Source: Kibdelosporangium banguiense
GTDB lineage: Bacteria; Actinomycetota; Actinomycetes; Mycobacteriales; Pseudonocardiaceae
Reading direction: 5' to 3'
Assembly (NCBI RefSeq): GCF_017876405.1
Contig: NZ_JAGINW010000001.1
Coordinates: 310,001 to 374,000, forward strand
DNA length: 64,000 nucleotides
Below are positions 1 to 8,533 of the stretch, one piece after another (within the stretch, counting starts at the first letter, position 1; every line of letters starts with the position of its first letter). Under the pieces are notes generated by a model that saw only the letters and a program-made list of their open reading frames with translations, did not search any database and was not told where the DNA came from. The position numbers and the translations under genes are program-made.

Positions 1-1
1 G

Positions 2-295
2 CGCAGCGGCGGCCTCACGTTGTCACGCCGCTTGTGCCAGCTCGCCGAGGACAGCGGAGTCCGCCTGATGGGCTCCGGCCTGACCGACTCCGATCTCGGC
101 CTGGCCGCTTCCTTGCACCTGTTCTCCGCATTCGGCATTTCCACGCCAGTCGATCTCAACGGGCGTCAGTTCATCGACTCCGTTTACGCCACTGGGAACA
201 CGGTCAAGGTGGCCAATGGCGCCGCCGCAGTGCCCACGGGGCCAGGACTCGGCGTCGAGGTCGACGAGGATCTCGTGCGGTCACTGGCGACATGA
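2..295 (+). CDS. Enolase-superfamily (mandelate racemase/muconate lactonizing) enzyme, C-terminal fragment
   Basis: The reading frame is open from the window edge and ends at a TGA at 293-295, so only about the last 97 residues are present. The fragment reads SGGLTLSRRLCQLAEDSG, then MGSGLTDSDLGLAASLHLF, and ends PTGPGLGVEVDEDLV. This is the usual end of the barrel domain in the enolase superfamily: the GGLT motif, a glycine-rich strand, then a P-GLG-V-D tail. Family members are divalent-metal epimerases, cycloisomerases or dehydratases. The substrate cannot be read from this end, and the metal ligands lie outside the window. The assignment to the superfamily is good; the exact reaction is unknown. 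Confidence 0.75.
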   Translation, partial: RSGGLTLSRRLCQLAEDSGVRLMGSGLTDSDLGLAASLHLFSAFGISTPVDLNGRQFIDSVYATGNTVKVANGAAAVPTGPGLGVEVDEDLVRSLAT

Positions 296-423
296 GATGT
301 GCGCCTCGGCGACGACGTCGGCTCCGTCGGTCCGCACGCACAGGTTCGATCGTGACGGTCGGGTCGAGGTAGCCAGGGATGTCGAAGCTCTTCACGTTGG
401 GGTAGCACGCCTGCGCCGAGCGG

Positions 424-801
424 TCAGCTCTTCACCACGGTCTTGTTCCAAGCCGTGTAGCCGGCGAGTTCGGCTTCCTCGATGGAGGGGAATGTCAACT
501 CGCCCTTCACGCGGTTGTAGTACGGCGAGTCCGGGGTGTGGTAGCGCATGGACTTCTTGGACGCCTTGACGATCAGGGGCTCGCCTGCTTCGGGTTCTTC
601 AACGATCTCTTGCTCGGCAACCGGTGGTTCTTGTGTCCCCAATGCCACATTGGGGACGTTGGATGCCCCCAATGTGGCATTGGGGGCATTGGGGGCATCG
701 CCGGCCGTTGGTTTGAGCCGGAGGGCGAGGGTGGTGATCGCGGCGCCGGTGAGGAAGGACACCAGGCACAGCAGGAAGATCTGACCAGCTAGCCACGCCA
801 C
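424..801 (-). CDS. Small membrane protein with C-terminal sunset-type domain (ArfC-like channel accessory protein)
   Basis: This gene encodes 125 residues starting directly with one transmembrane helix (VAWLAGQIFLLCLVSFLTG). A low-complexity linker built from APNATLG/VPNVALG repeats follows, then a conserved C-terminal domain with MRYHTPDSPYYNRVKGELTF and EEAELAGYTAWN. That last part resembles the sunset domain of actinobacterial ArfC-type accessory proteins; this is recalled family knowledge, not a search. I chose GTG at 801 because AAGGAG lies 10 nt upstream and spans the end of the preceding gene. An upstream GTG at 849 would overlap that gene by 41 nt and lacks a ribosome site. It is almost certainly co-transcribed with the BON-domain gene at 809-1429. 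The linker DNA is a palindromic repeat also present near 52.3 kb. Confidence 0.7.
   Translation of the reverse strand: MAWLAGQIFLLCLVSFLTGAAITTLALRLKPTAGDAPNAPNATLGASNVPNVALGTQEPPVAEQEIVEEPEAGEPLIVKASKKSMRYHTPDSPYYNRVKGELTFPSIEEAELAGYTAWNKTVVKS
635..698. repeat. Palindromic CCCAATG/CATTGGG repeat inside a coding linker
   Basis: Two hairpins follow each other. GTCCCCAATG (635-644) pairs with CATTGGGGAC (648-657) around CCA, and ATGCCCCCAATG (663-674) pairs with CATTGGGGGCAT (678-689) around TGG. CATTGGGGGCAT occurs again at 687-698. The same units recur at 52264-52316 outside any intact gene. In the membrane protein they encode the APNATLG/VPNVALG linker. Confidence 0.8.
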
Positions 802-808
802 GTTGCGT

Positions 809-1429
809 TCACTCCTTGGTTTTTGTCTGATCGACCACGGTTGTGTCACCGAAGAGGCGTTTCATCAGGGCCACGATCGCTTTGCGCCGGTTGTCGTCCG
901 GCACGACACCGGCGATCGTGACCTTGCGGGCCTCGATGGTGACGGTCATGTCCTCGGGCTGTTGAGTGATCAACGCGACCAGGGCCTCGGCGGCCTTGGT
1001 CTTGATCGGGAAGTCGGTGCCGCGCTGGGTTTTCGTCTCGTCGACGAGTGCGCGGCCATGGGTGTGCTGCGTCAGTTTCCGGATGAACTGCTCGCGCCAG
1101 GACTGCTGCTCTGTCGTCCCTGTGACAACGACTTCGCCGGTGCGGAACACCATGCTCATCGACGTGAGTTCAGGGTCCACAACGGACACGCTGCGGACAC
1201 CGGTCGCGGCTTCCAGCCGGCTCTCGGTCGCGGTGATCTGCTCGACCGGAATCCCGCTGACCACAACGTCCCGGCCGCTGACCACGAGCTCGGCGCCCGG
1301 CAGCACCTTGTGTGCCTCGGCCTGCACCTGCCGCTCGATGCTCCCGGCCTGCAGCGTCAGCCCCACCACGGTGATCAACGCAGGCACCAGCACCGCGGCC
1401 CAGAACCACCAGCGGGGAAACCTCGACAT
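809..1429 (-). CDS. Membrane-anchored BON-domain protein (ArfA/OmpATb-like)
   Basis: The 206-residue protein begins with a short charged stretch and one transmembrane helix (WWFWAAVLVPALITVVGLTL, about residues 7-26). Two BON-like repeats follow: EKHKVLPGAEL-type sequence with VVVSGIPV, and later MTVTIEARKVTIAGVVPDDNRRKAIVALM. The mycobacterial channel-forming protein ArfA has this helix-plus-BON layout followed by an OmpA domain. Here the OmpA domain is absent, so pore activity should not be assumed. ATG at 1429 is preceded by AGGAAG at good spacing. The following gene (424-801) overlaps its terminator region and carries an ArfC-type sunset domain, which supports an arf-like envelope operon. 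I see no arfB-like gene between them. Confidence 0.75.
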   Translation of the reverse strand: MSRFPRWWFWAAVLVPALITVVGLTLQAGSIERQVQAEAHKVLPGAELVVSGRDVVVSGIPVEQITATESRLEAATGVRSVSVVDPELTSMSMVFRTGEVVVTGTTEQQSWREQFIRKLTQHTHGRALVDETKTQRGTDFPIKTKAAEALVALITQQPEDMTVTIEARKVTIAGVVPDDNRRKAIVALMKRLFGDTTVVDQTKTKE

Positions 1430-1511
1430 GGCCGCACTTCCTACCGCCTGGCTACCGCCACAGCCAGCCCATCGCAGCCCAACACGGCCAAGTTCACCCG
1501 ATCCAGTGGCA

Positions 1512-1540
1512 TTGACGGGTTTGCCGCGCGCTCCTACGCT
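1512..1540 (+). promoter_or_regulatory. Sigma-70-like promoter of the GH28 gene
   Basis: TTGACG (1512-1517) and TACGCT (1535-1540) are separated by exactly 17 bp. Transcription would begin near 1547, just before the palindromic operator at 1557-1570. This is a sequence match only. Confidence 0.5.
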
Positions 1541-1556
1541 GACCTTGCCGCCGCAA

Positions 1557-1570
1557 TGTAAACGTTTACA
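1557..1570. promoter_or_regulatory. LacI/GalR-family operator
   Basis: TGTAAACGTTTACA is a perfect 14-bp palindrome with the central CG typical of LacI-family operators. It lies about 10-24 nt after the predicted transcription start and just upstream of the ribosome site of the GH28 gene. Binding here would block transcription until a sugar inducer is present. No LacI-family gene is found in the window. Confidence 0.75.
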
Positions 1571-1584
1571 ATAAGGTGGTCACC

Positions 1585-3813
1585 TTGAGATTCTCAAGTT
1601 CGAGAAGGGCGTGGCTCGCCGCTGCCGCCGTGCTGGGGTTGCTCACCGCCGGTGGGGAGCCGGTTCTGGCTGTTCAGGCCGTTTTCAACGTCAAGAGCTA
1701 CGGGGCGACGGGCAACGGCTCGAGCAATGACACGTCCGCCATCAACAACGCGATCACCGCCGCGAACTCGGCGGGCGGCGGGATCGTCCAGTTCCCGCCG
1801 GGAACGTACCGGTCGAACAACTCGATCCACATGAAGAGCAACGTCACCATCCAGCTCGACGCCGGATCGACGATCATGGGGTCGGACGCCGACGACTACG
1901 ACCCGCCCGAATCCAACCAGTGGGACGACTACCAGGACTACGGGCACAGCCACTTCCACAACGCGATGATCTGGGGCGACCGGCTGACCAACATCGCGTT
2001 CGTGGGCTCCGGCACGATCGACGGCGGCGACCATCTGATCACCGGCAACCCGGATTCCGGGCAGGCAGACAAGATCATTTCGCTGACCCGGTGCGACGGG
2101 CTGACCGTCAGCGGCATCACCCTGCGCCGCGGCGGGCACTTCGCGATGCTGATCAACGGCTGCAAAAACGTCGTCTCCGACCGGCTGCGGATCGACACCG
2201 CGAGCGACCGGGACGGCTGGAACATCATCAGCACCACCAACGTGAAGATCACCAATGCCGACATCTCCGCCAACGACGACGCGCTGGCGTTCAAGAGCGA
2301 CTACGCGCTGGGTGCCAAGCTGCCCAACGGGAACGTGACCGTCGAGGACGCCAAGCTGTCCGCCGAGTGCTGCAACGCCCTGATGTTCGGCTCGGAGACC
2401 TGCGGTGACTTCACCGGGTACAACTTCAGCCGGATCACCATCAACGGATCCGACAAGTCCGGTCTCGGCCTGGTGTCGATGGACGGCGCCAAGATCTCCG
2501 ACGTTCATTACCGGGACATCACGATGACCGGCGTGCGGTCGCCGATCATGCAGAAGGTCGGCACAAGACGGCGGTGTGGCAACAATCCCGGCGTCGGGTC
2601 GATCAGCAACATCACCTACACCAACATCACCGCGACCGGCGCGTCACCTTCGTTCAGCCCGACGCTGTGGGGCGAGTCCGGCGGCCGGATCAGCGATGTC
2701 ACGTTCGACAACGTCAACATCCGCGTGCCGGGCGGAAACGGCACCATGTCGACGAACCCGCCGAGCAACGATCCCAGCAACTACAACCCCAACAGCATCG
2801 GCACGCGCCCGGCGTACGGCTGGTACATCCGATACGCCAACAACATCAAGTTCCTCAACAGCTCGGTTCGCTTCAGTGCAGGCGACGGCAGACCCGCGAT
2901 CATCGCCAACAACGCGGGACCGCTGACGTTCGAGAACTTCGTGGCCCAGCGCGGCAGCAACAGCCCGCATGACATCGGAATCCAGTCCTCGACCGGGATC
3001 TGCGCCACGAATGTCCGCGATACCAACAACAATCCGTTGCGCTACAGCACATCGACACCGCCCCCGTGCGGTCCGTCGGCCGACTTCTCGCTGGCCGCGC
3101 AACCGCCTAGCCAATCCGTGACCGCGGGGTCCAGCGCGACCTACACAGTCCGCCCGACCGCGGTCTCCGGTTCGCCCGGCGACGTCACCCTGAGCGCGTC
3201 CGGCCAGCCTGCGGGAACCTCGGTTTCGTTCAGCCCCAACCCTGTCGCACCCGGAACGGACTCGACGATGACCGTGACAACGGCCTCAACGAGTCCAAAT
3301 GGGACATCGAACATCACGGTCACTGGGACCGCCGCAGGTGTGGTCCGCAACGTGCCGGTCGAGCTCACCATCACGGGCGGCAGCGACGAACTGGTGCTGT
3401 CCGGTCTGTCGGTCGCCGACTCCGCCAACGCCGGCGACTGGTCCCTGCAGAGAAATCTCGCCGCAGGCTCGACGCAGTACGGCGACCGGGCGTTCACATT
3501 CACAGGAGTCCCCGCTGCTCTTGCTGGTTCCCAATGGATCCGTACGGCCAACGACTCCAAGTCCGCGTCGGCGAACCCGCTGGTGACATTCACCGTCAAC
3601 CGCGCTGCCACGGTCTTCGTGGCGGTGGACACCCGGATCGGCAAACCGTCCTGGATGGACTCCGGCTGGACCGACACCGCGACCTCGCTGGTCAACAGCG
3701 AGGGCACCGCGCGCAGGTTCCAGGTCTATCAGAAACCGGTTCCGGCCGGAGCGGTCACGCTCGGCCCGAACGGCAGCTCCTCGAGCAGCATGTATACCGT
3801 TGTTGTCAAGTGA
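1585..3813 (+). CDS. Secreted GH28-type pectinase with C-terminal Ig-like and accessory domains
   Basis: The protein has about 742 residues. A signal peptide with an RR pair (FSSSRRAWLAAAAVLGLL) is followed by the pectate-lyase superfamily start FNVKSYGATGNGSSNDTSAI and a right-handed beta-helix to about residue 490. GH28 catalytic features are visible: NDD near 230-232 and GSE near 269-271. RDGWN replaces the usual NTDG triad, so the subtype is uncertain (exo-polygalacturonase or rhamnogalacturonan hydrolase). An Ig-like domain covers about 498-595 and a beta-rich C-terminal domain about 597-742. I prefer TTG at 1585 because AAGGTGG sits 5 nt before it; GTG at 1576 lacks a ribosome site. It stands alone behind its own promoter and LacI-type operator, so it should be sugar-inducible. 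It is 40 kb from the other pectin genes at 43-51 kb. Confidence 0.8.
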   Translation: MRFSSSRRAWLAAAAVLGLLTAGGEPVLAVQAVFNVKSYGATGNGSSNDTSAINNAITAANSAGGGIVQFPPGTYRSNNSIHMKSNVTIQLDAGSTIMGSDADDYDPPESNQWDDYQDYGHSHFHNAMIWGDRLTNIAFVGSGTIDGGDHLITGNPDSGQADKIISLTRCDGLTVSGITLRRGGHFAMLINGCKNVVSDRLRIDTASDRDGWNIISTTNVKITNADISANDDALAFKSDYALGAKLPNGNVTVEDAKLSAECCNALMFGSETCGDFTGYNFSRITINGSDKSGLGLVSMDGAKISDVHYRDITMTGVRSPIMQKVGTRRRCGNNPGVGSISNITYTNITATGASPSFSPTLWGESGGRISDVTFDNVNIRVPGGNGTMSTNPPSNDPSNYNPNSIGTRPAYGWYIRYANNIKFLNSSVRFSAGDGRPAIIANNAGPLTFENFVAQRGSNSPHDIGIQSSTGICATNVRDTNNNPLRYSTSTPPPCGPSADFSLAAQPPSQSVTAGSSATYTVRPTAVSGSPGDVTLSASGQPAGTSVSFSPNPVAPGTDSTMTVTTASTSPNGTSNITVTGTAAGVVRNVPVELTITGGSDELVLSGLSVADSANAGDWSLQRNLAAGSTQYGDRAFTFTGVPAALAGSQWIRTANDSKSASANPLVTFTVNRAATVFVAVDTRIGKPSWMDSGWTDTATSLVNSEGTARRFQVYQKPVPAGAVTLGPNGSSSSSMYTVVVK

Positions 3814-3826
3814 AACCGCAGCTCAG

Positions 3827-3857
3827 CCCCCTGTGAGCAAATCGTGCGCACAGGGGG
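3827..3857 (+). terminator. Hairpin after the GH28 gene
   Basis: CCCCCTGTG (3827-3835) pairs perfectly with CACAGGGGG (3849-3857) across a 13-nt loop. There is no T tract, as is common in high-GC actinomycetes. The hairpin overlaps the GTG at 3844 and so argues against that codon as start of the next gene. Confidence 0.6.
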
Positions 3858-3867
3858 TTGCGCAGTA

Positions 3868-4332
3868 GTGTTGGATGGCTCGGTGGCCGTAAGACTTGAT
3901 GCCGACATCGTCTCTTCGTTGGTCGGACCAGACCTCGCCCGGATCGGGCGGGAACACCTCGATCAGGGCCGGGTTTTCGAACTCGGGACCGACGACGGCG
4001 GGGTGGTGGCGATCGTGCTGGACTCCGCCCGCAAGGAGTTCGACGTGTGGGTCGGTGTCGTCAACGGCGCCCTCACCGGCGAATGCGACTGCGACGAGGA
4101 CGACGCCCCACTCTGCAGTCACGCCGTCGCGGTGACCCTCGCCGCCTTGGAAGACGGCATCCCGTTCACATCCGTGACAGAGCAGGACGAGGACGACGAC
4201 GAGGAACGGTTCGCCGAACTCGCCGCGTCACTGACGTTCGACCAGCTGGTGGACCTGGTGGCCCGCCAGGCCGTGGCCGATCCCGACTTCGCCGACGAGC
4301 TGATGGCCCTGGCAGAACCGGAAGAGGACTAG
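3868..4332 (+). CDS. SWIM zinc-finger protein
   Basis: The 154-residue protein contains GECDCDEDDAPLCSHAVAVTLAAL, which fits the SWIM pattern CxC...CxH that binds zinc and mediates DNA or protein contacts. The N-terminal half (VVAIVLDSARKEFDVWVGVV) is the beta-rich region that normally precedes SWIM in actinobacterial proteins. The C-terminal 50 residues are acidic (EDEDDDEERF) and end in PEED. GTG at 3868 is preferred over 3844, which lies inside a hairpin; the ribosome site (GGGGG) is weak. No partner gene is evident, so its cellular role is unknown. Confidence 0.7.
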   Translation: MLDGSVAVRLDADIVSSLVGPDLARIGREHLDQGRVFELGTDDGGVVAIVLDSARKEFDVWVGVVNGALTGECDCDEDDAPLCSHAVAVTLAALEDGIPFTSVTEQDEDDDEERFAELAASLTFDQLVDLVARQAVADPDFADELMALAEPEED

Positions 4333-4340
4333 CGACACCC

Positions 4341-4371
4341 GACGCGCCCGGCGAGTTTCGCCGGGCGCGTC
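4341..4371. terminator. Bidirectional terminator hairpin
   Basis: GACGCGCCCGGCGA (4341-4354) pairs perfectly with TCGCCGGGCGCGTC (4358-4371) around a 3-nt loop. It lies between two convergent genes and would end both transcripts. Confidence 0.8.
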
Positions 4372-4383
4372 CAGGACCACGAG

Positions 4384-5469
4384 TCAGAACATCACCACTG
4401 ACCTGAGCACGTCACCGGTGTGCATCTTGTGGAACGCCGATTCCACGCCGTCGAGGGCGATCTCCTCGGTGACGAACGCGTCCAGGTCGAGGCGGCCCTG
4501 CTGGTAGAGGTCGACCAGCAGGGGGAAGTCGCGGGTGGGCAGGCAGTCGCCGTACCAGCTCGACTTCAGCGACCCGCCCCGGCTGAAGAAGTCGATCAGC
4601 GGCATCTCCAGCTGCATCTCCGGGGTGGGCACACCGACGAGCACGACCGTGCCGGCCAGGTCACGGGCGTAGAACGCCTGCTTCCAGGTCTCCGGGCGGC
4701 CGACCGCGTCGATCACCACGTCGGCGCCGAAACCGTCGGTCAGGTCCTGGATCGCGGTCACCACGTCGTCGACCTCACGGGCGTTCACCGCGTCTGTGGC
4801 GCCGAAACCACGGGCCCATTCGAGTTTGCGCGGGTCCATGTCCACCGCGATGATCTTCGCGGCACCGGCCAGACGGGCACCCGCGACAGCGCCGCTGCCG
4901 ACCCCACCGCAGCCGATGACGGCCACGGAGTCACCACGGCCCACGTTGCCCGTGTTGATCGCGGCGCCGATACCTGCCATCACGCCACAGCCGAGCAGAC
5001 CGACCGCAGCAGCGCGGGCGGACGGATCGACCTTCGTGCACTGTCCAGCGTGCACAAGCGTCTTCTCGGCGAACGCACCGATTCCCAACGCGGGCGACAA
5101 CGGCGTGCCGTCCGCCAACGTCATCTTCTGCGTGGCGTTGTGCGTCTTGAAGCAGTACCAGGGACGACCACGCTTGCAGGCACGGCATTCACCGCAGACC
5201 GCGCGCCAGTTGAGCACCACGAAGTCACCCGGCTCCAGGCCGGTCACGCCCTCGCCGACCGACTCGACCACACCTGCGGCCTCGTGGCCCAGCAGGAACG
5301 GGAACTCGTCGTTGATGCCGCCCTCGCGGTAGTGCAAGTCCGTGTGGCACACACCGCAGGCCTGCACCTTCACCACGGCCTCGCCCGGGCCTGGATCGGG
5401 GACGATGATCGTCGTCACCTCGACCGGCTCACCCTTGGCGCGTGCGACGACTCCACGGACCTCAGCCAC
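4384..5469 (-). CDS. mscR: S-(hydroxymethyl)mycothiol dehydrogenase (zinc, NAD-dependent)
   Basis: This is a 361-residue medium-chain zinc dehydrogenase, the standard length for mycothiol-dependent formaldehyde dehydrogenase. It oxidises the formaldehyde adduct of mycothiol and can act as S-nitrosomycothiol reductase in the cytosol. Visible features are catalytic zinc ligands in GVCHTDLH (Cys near residue 41) and GHEAAGVVE, the structural zinc motif [15 protein letters not shown], and the nucleotide loop GCGGVGSG. The stretch [21 protein letters not shown] is characteristic of the mycothiol enzymes. I use GTG at 5469, with GGAGG 5-6 nt upstream, rather than GTG at 5487. The gene is single, facing the SWIM gene across a strong hairpin. 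The identity is secure at family level. Confidence 0.9.
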   Translation of the reverse strand: MAEVRGVVARAKGEPVEVTTIIVPDPGPGEAVVKVQACGVCHTDLHYREGGINDEFPFLLGHEAAGVVESVGEGVTGLEPGDFVVLNWRAVCGECRACKRGRPWYCFKTHNATQKMTLADGTPLSPALGIGAFAEKTLVHAGQCTKVDPSARAAAVGLLGCGVMAGIGAAINTGNVGRGDSVAVIGCGGVGSGAVAGARLAGAAKIIAVDMDPRKLEWARGFGATDAVNAREVDDVVTAIQDLTDGFGADVVIDAVGRPETWKQAFYARDLAGTVVLVGVPTPEMQLEMPLIDFFSRGGSLKSSWYGDCLPTRDFPLLVDLYQQGRLDLDAFVTEEIALDGVESAFHKMHTGDVLRSVVMF

Positions 5470-5527
5470 GTTGACCTCCGACTTCACCTCGTTGCGACTG
5501 CAAGAACCGAGTAGACCTTTTTCCCGA

Positions 5528-6316
5528 TCATCTGTCGAGACCTATCCCCCGGAGGAAATCGGCGGTCACGGCGTCAGCTGGGAAGAAGGACTCGATCGAC
5601 AGCTCGGCGACCGTGATGTCGGCGGGCGTGCCGAATGTCGCGACCATACTCAGGAACTTCAGTTCAGTCCCGTTGTGCATGATGCGCAACGGGACCACCA
5701 CCTCGTTCTCAAGGTGTGGCTCTGGGTCAGAGCACGGATACGCAACGAGTTCCTCGTACAGATCCCGCAGTCCCTGATCGGCCGTCACCGCGATCTCCCG
5801 GCGCAGACGGCCCAGCAGATGCGCCCGCCACTCCCCCAGGTTGACGATCCGCGGCGCCAGCCCGTCGGGGTGCAGGCTCAGCCTCAGCACGTTCACCGGC
5901 GGTGTCAGCAGCTCCGGCGGGATCCCGGCGGTGAACAGGGCGATGCTGGCGTTGCTGTCGACCATGTTCCACCGGCGGTCGACCACAGCCGCCGGATACG
6001 GCTCGTGCCCGGCCAGGATCTGGCGTACCGCGGTCCGTACCGCCGTCATCTCCGGCGCGTCCATCGACGTCTCGCCGTAGACCGGCGCGAACCCGGCTGC
6101 CAGCAACAGGCGGTTACGCTCCCGCAACGGCACCTCCAGTTCCTCAGCCAAGTGCAACACCATCTCCCGGCTCGGCGCGGACCGTCCCGTCTCCACGAAA
6201 CTCAGGTGCCTGGTGGAGATGTCCGCCTGGATGGAGAGGTCGAGCTGGCTGAGTCTGCGCTGCTCACGCCATTGCCGCAGCAGCTCACCCACCGGCCGCT
6301 GCTTCGCCGAAGTCAT
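5528..6316 (-). CDS. XRE-type helix-turn-helix regulator with MmyB-like ligand domain
   Basis: The 262-residue protein has an N-terminal HTH at about residues 8-65 ([41 protein letters not shown] read in two parts). A C-terminal MmyB-like domain follows, with the conserved patches [34 protein letters not shown] and EVVVPLRI. Such proteins are common one-component regulators in actinomycetes; the C-terminal domain binds a small hydrophobic ligand and is PAS-like. ATG at 6316 begins the recognisable domain. The target is not evident; the nearest divergent gene is the NADAR protein, and the intervening DNA carries a large inverted repeat. Confidence 0.8.
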   Translation of the reverse strand: MTSAKQRPVGELLRQWREQRRLSQLDLSIQADISTRHLSFVETGRSAPSREMVLHLAEELEVPLRERNRLLLAAGFAPVYGETSMDAPEMTAVRTAVRQILAGHEPYPAAVVDRRWNMVDSNASIALFTAGIPPELLTPPVNVLRLSLHPDGLAPRIVNLGEWRAHLLGRLRREIAVTADQGLRDLYEELVAYPCSDPEPHLENEVVVPLRIMHNGTELKFLSMVATFGTPADITVAELSIESFFPADAVTADFLRGIGLDR

Positions 6317-6394
6317 CGATGTCACGCCCTCGACGCTACGGCCCCGGGTTGATCGCAGCGATTCTGAGTTCCTGACGAAGGTCAACTGCGGTGC

Positions 6395-6532
6395 ACCGGC
6401 TTTGTCGCGCTGGTCATTTACGCGCCGCAACGCGCCCGACATCGCCCCAGCCAGGCTGGGCGGGAGCCCACAGCGAAGTTGTCGGTTGCGTGGGGCGGGG
6501 TGGAAATGACCGGCTTTGGCGACAAAGCCCGT
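6395..6532. repeat. Long imperfect palindromic intergenic element
   Basis: ACCGGCTTTGTCGC (6395-6408) with GCTGGTCATTT is mirrored by AAATGACCGGC (6504-6514) and GCGACAAAGCCCGT (6519-6532). Read on the other strand, the right end is almost the left end with a short insertion. The interior also partly folds back (CGCAAC...GTTGCG). It fills the gap between the divergent HTH and NADAR genes. It encodes nothing recognisable. Confidence 0.6.
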
Positions 6533-6575
6533 CCGAGCGGAGCGAGGACCATCAATACTGTCGGAGGTCACGGCT

Positions 6576-7139
6576 ATGGTCCGCGGCATGGACAGAGCTG
6601 AGTTGATCGAGCGGATGGCGGCCGGGTGGGAGCCGGACTTCCTGTTCTTCTGGGGGCACACGCCGGCGCCTGGGCAGACAGTCGGCAGGTGGGTGCTCAG
6701 CCAGTGGCTGATGCGGGATTTCACCGTCGACGGGCAGGTCTACCGGAGTGCTGAGCACTTCATGATGGCCGAGAAGGCCCGGTTGTTCAGTGATGACGAG
6801 ATGCGGGAGCGCATCCTGGACAGCGCGACTCCGGCGGACGCCAAGAAACTGGGCCGTGCTGTGCGGGGCTTTGATCAGGGCATCTGGGAAAAGCAGCGGT
6901 ACGACATCGTGGTGCGTGGGAATGTCGCGAAGTTCGGCCAAGTCGGGGAGTACCGGGCGTTTCTGCTCGCGACCGGGGAGAAAGTGCTGGTCGAGGCGGC
7001 GCCGAGGGATGTCATCTGGGGCATCGGGCTGGGTAAGGACAACCCGCGAGCACTGGATCCGGCTCGGTGGCGGGGCCGGAACCTGCTGGGATTCGCCCTG
7101 ATGGATGCTCGGGCTGCGTTGGCGCAGAACAAGGCCTAG
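6576..7139 (+). CDS. NADAR-family protein
   Basis: The 187-residue protein belongs to the NADAR family, whose YbiA-type members are N-glycosidases that hydrolyse riboflavin-pathway intermediates or ADP-ribose-related nucleotides. Signature stretches are LSQWLMRDFTVDGQVYRSAEHFMMAEKA cut into LSQWL, FTVDG and SAEHFMMAEKA, then GNVAKFGQ and later WGIGLGKDNPRA and GRNLLGFALM. ATG at 6576 has GGAGG 8 nt upstream. The gene runs 9 nt ahead of the glutamate decarboxylase gene and may share its transcript, although the two functions have no obvious link. Confidence 0.85.
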   Translation: MVRGMDRAELIERMAAGWEPDFLFFWGHTPAPGQTVGRWVLSQWLMRDFTVDGQVYRSAEHFMMAEKARLFSDDEMRERILDSATPADAKKLGRAVRGFDQGIWEKQRYDIVVRGNVAKFGQVGEYRAFLLATGEKVLVEAAPRDVIWGIGLGKDNPRALDPARWRGRNLLGFALMDARAALAQNKA

Positions 7140-7148
7140 CTTGGTCCT

Positions 7149-8516
7149 ATGGCGCTAGCGCATCCTTCCAGGCAGCCCGAGCCGGGCCGGGCAGAGCTTT
7201 CGATCAACCCGCTCTACACCCGGGTTCCCATGCATATCCCGAAAAACGAGCTGCCCGCCCGCGGCCTGGACCCGGATCTGGCGTATCAGCTGGTGCATGA
7301 CGAGCTGATGCTGGACGGCAACGCGCGGCTGAACCTGGCCACGTTCGTGACCACGTGGATGGAGCCGACGGCCGACAAGCTGATGGCCGAGTGCTTCGAC
7401 AAGAACATGATCGACAAGGACGAGTATCCGCGCACGGCCGAGCTGGAGGCCCGGTGTGTGCGGATGCTCGCCGGGTTGTGGAACGCGCCGAGCGTCGCCG
7501 AGGCGCCGGGGTGTTCCACAACCGGGTCGAGCGAGGCCTGCATGCTGGCCGGGCTCGCGCTCAAACGCCGCTGGCAGCACAAGGGCGGCACTGGCAAGCC
7601 GAACATGGTGATGGGCATCAATGTCCAGATCTGCTGGGAGAAGTTCGCGAACTACTGGGATGTCGAGGCCAGGCTGGTGCCGATGGAGGGTGACCGGTTC
7701 CACCTGTCGCCCGAGGAGGCCGTCGCGCTGTGCGACGAGAACACCATCGGGGTCGTCGCCATCCTGGGGTCCACATTCGACGGTTCCTACGAGCCGGTCG
7801 AACAGATCTGCGCGGCTTTGGACGAGTTGCAGCAGCGCACCGGCCTGGACATTCCGGTGCATGTGGACGGTGCGTCCGGCGCGATGATCGCGCCCTTCTG
7901 CGATCCCGGGCTGCGGTGGGATTTCCGGCTGGCCCGGGTCGCCTCGATCAACACCTCCGGGCACAAGTACGGACTGGTGTACCCGGGTGTCGGCTGGGTG
8001 GTCTGGCGGGACGCGGCCGCGCTGCCCGAGGACCTGGTCTTCCGGGTGAACTACCTCGGCGGGGACATGCCGACGTTCGCGCTGAACTTCTCCCGGCCGG
8101 GATCGCAGGTCGTGACGCAGTACTACAACTTCCTCCGGCTGGGCTTCGACGGCTACCGGCGCGTCCAGCAGTCCTGCCGGGACGTGGCCACGACGCTGTC
8201 CGGGCAGATCGCCGAGCTGGGCCCGTTCCAGCTGCTCACCAAGGGTGCGCAACTGCCGGTGTTCGCCTTCACCGTGGCCGGTGACCAGCCGTTCTCGGTG
8301 TTCGACGTGTCCACGGCCCTGCGCACGCAGGGCTGGCTCGTGCCGGCGTACACGTTCCCGGCCAACCGGACCGACCTGGCGGTCCTGCGGATCGTGGTGC
8401 GCAACGGCTTCAGCCTCGATCTGGCCGAGGCCCTGGTCGCCGACCTGAAACGGCTCCTGCCCACGCTGAGGGGCCAGCAACGCCCGGGTGCCGCGTCCTT
8501 CGCTCACGGCGCGTGA
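7149..8516 (+). CDS. gadB: Glutamate decarboxylase (PLP-dependent)
   Basis: The 455-residue enzyme converts glutamate to GABA plus CO2 and consumes a proton, in the cytosol. The fold-type I PLP decarboxylase motifs are complete: GCSTTGSSEACMLAGLALKRRW (about 121-141) for phosphate binding, HVDGASG (238-244) for the ring-binding Asp, and NTSGHKYG with the Schiff-base Lys near 273. The N-terminal PLYTRVP...IPKNELPA and the WMEPTADKLM stretch are typical of GadB. No glutamate/GABA antiporter is adjacent, so a role in acid resistance is unproven; it could feed GABA metabolism. It follows the NADAR gene closely. Confidence 0.92.
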   Translation: MALAHPSRQPEPGRAELSINPLYTRVPMHIPKNELPARGLDPDLAYQLVHDELMLDGNARLNLATFVTTWMEPTADKLMAECFDKNMIDKDEYPRTAELEARCVRMLAGLWNAPSVAEAPGCSTTGSSEACMLAGLALKRRWQHKGGTGKPNMVMGINVQICWEKFANYWDVEARLVPMEGDRFHLSPEEAVALCDENTIGVVAILGSTFDGSYEPVEQICAALDELQQRTGLDIPVHVDGASGAMIAPFCDPGLRWDFRLARVASINTSGHKYGLVYPGVGWVVWRDAAALPEDLVFRVNYLGGDMPTFALNFSRPGSQVVTQYYNFLRLGFDGYRRVQQSCRDVATTLSGQIAELGPFQLLTKGAQLPVFAFTVAGDQPFSVFDVSTALRTQGWLVPAYTFPANRTDLAVLRIVVRNGFSLDLAEALVADLKRLLPTLRGQQRPGAASFAHGA

Positions 8517-8533
8517 ACGGGCAAGATGGACAT

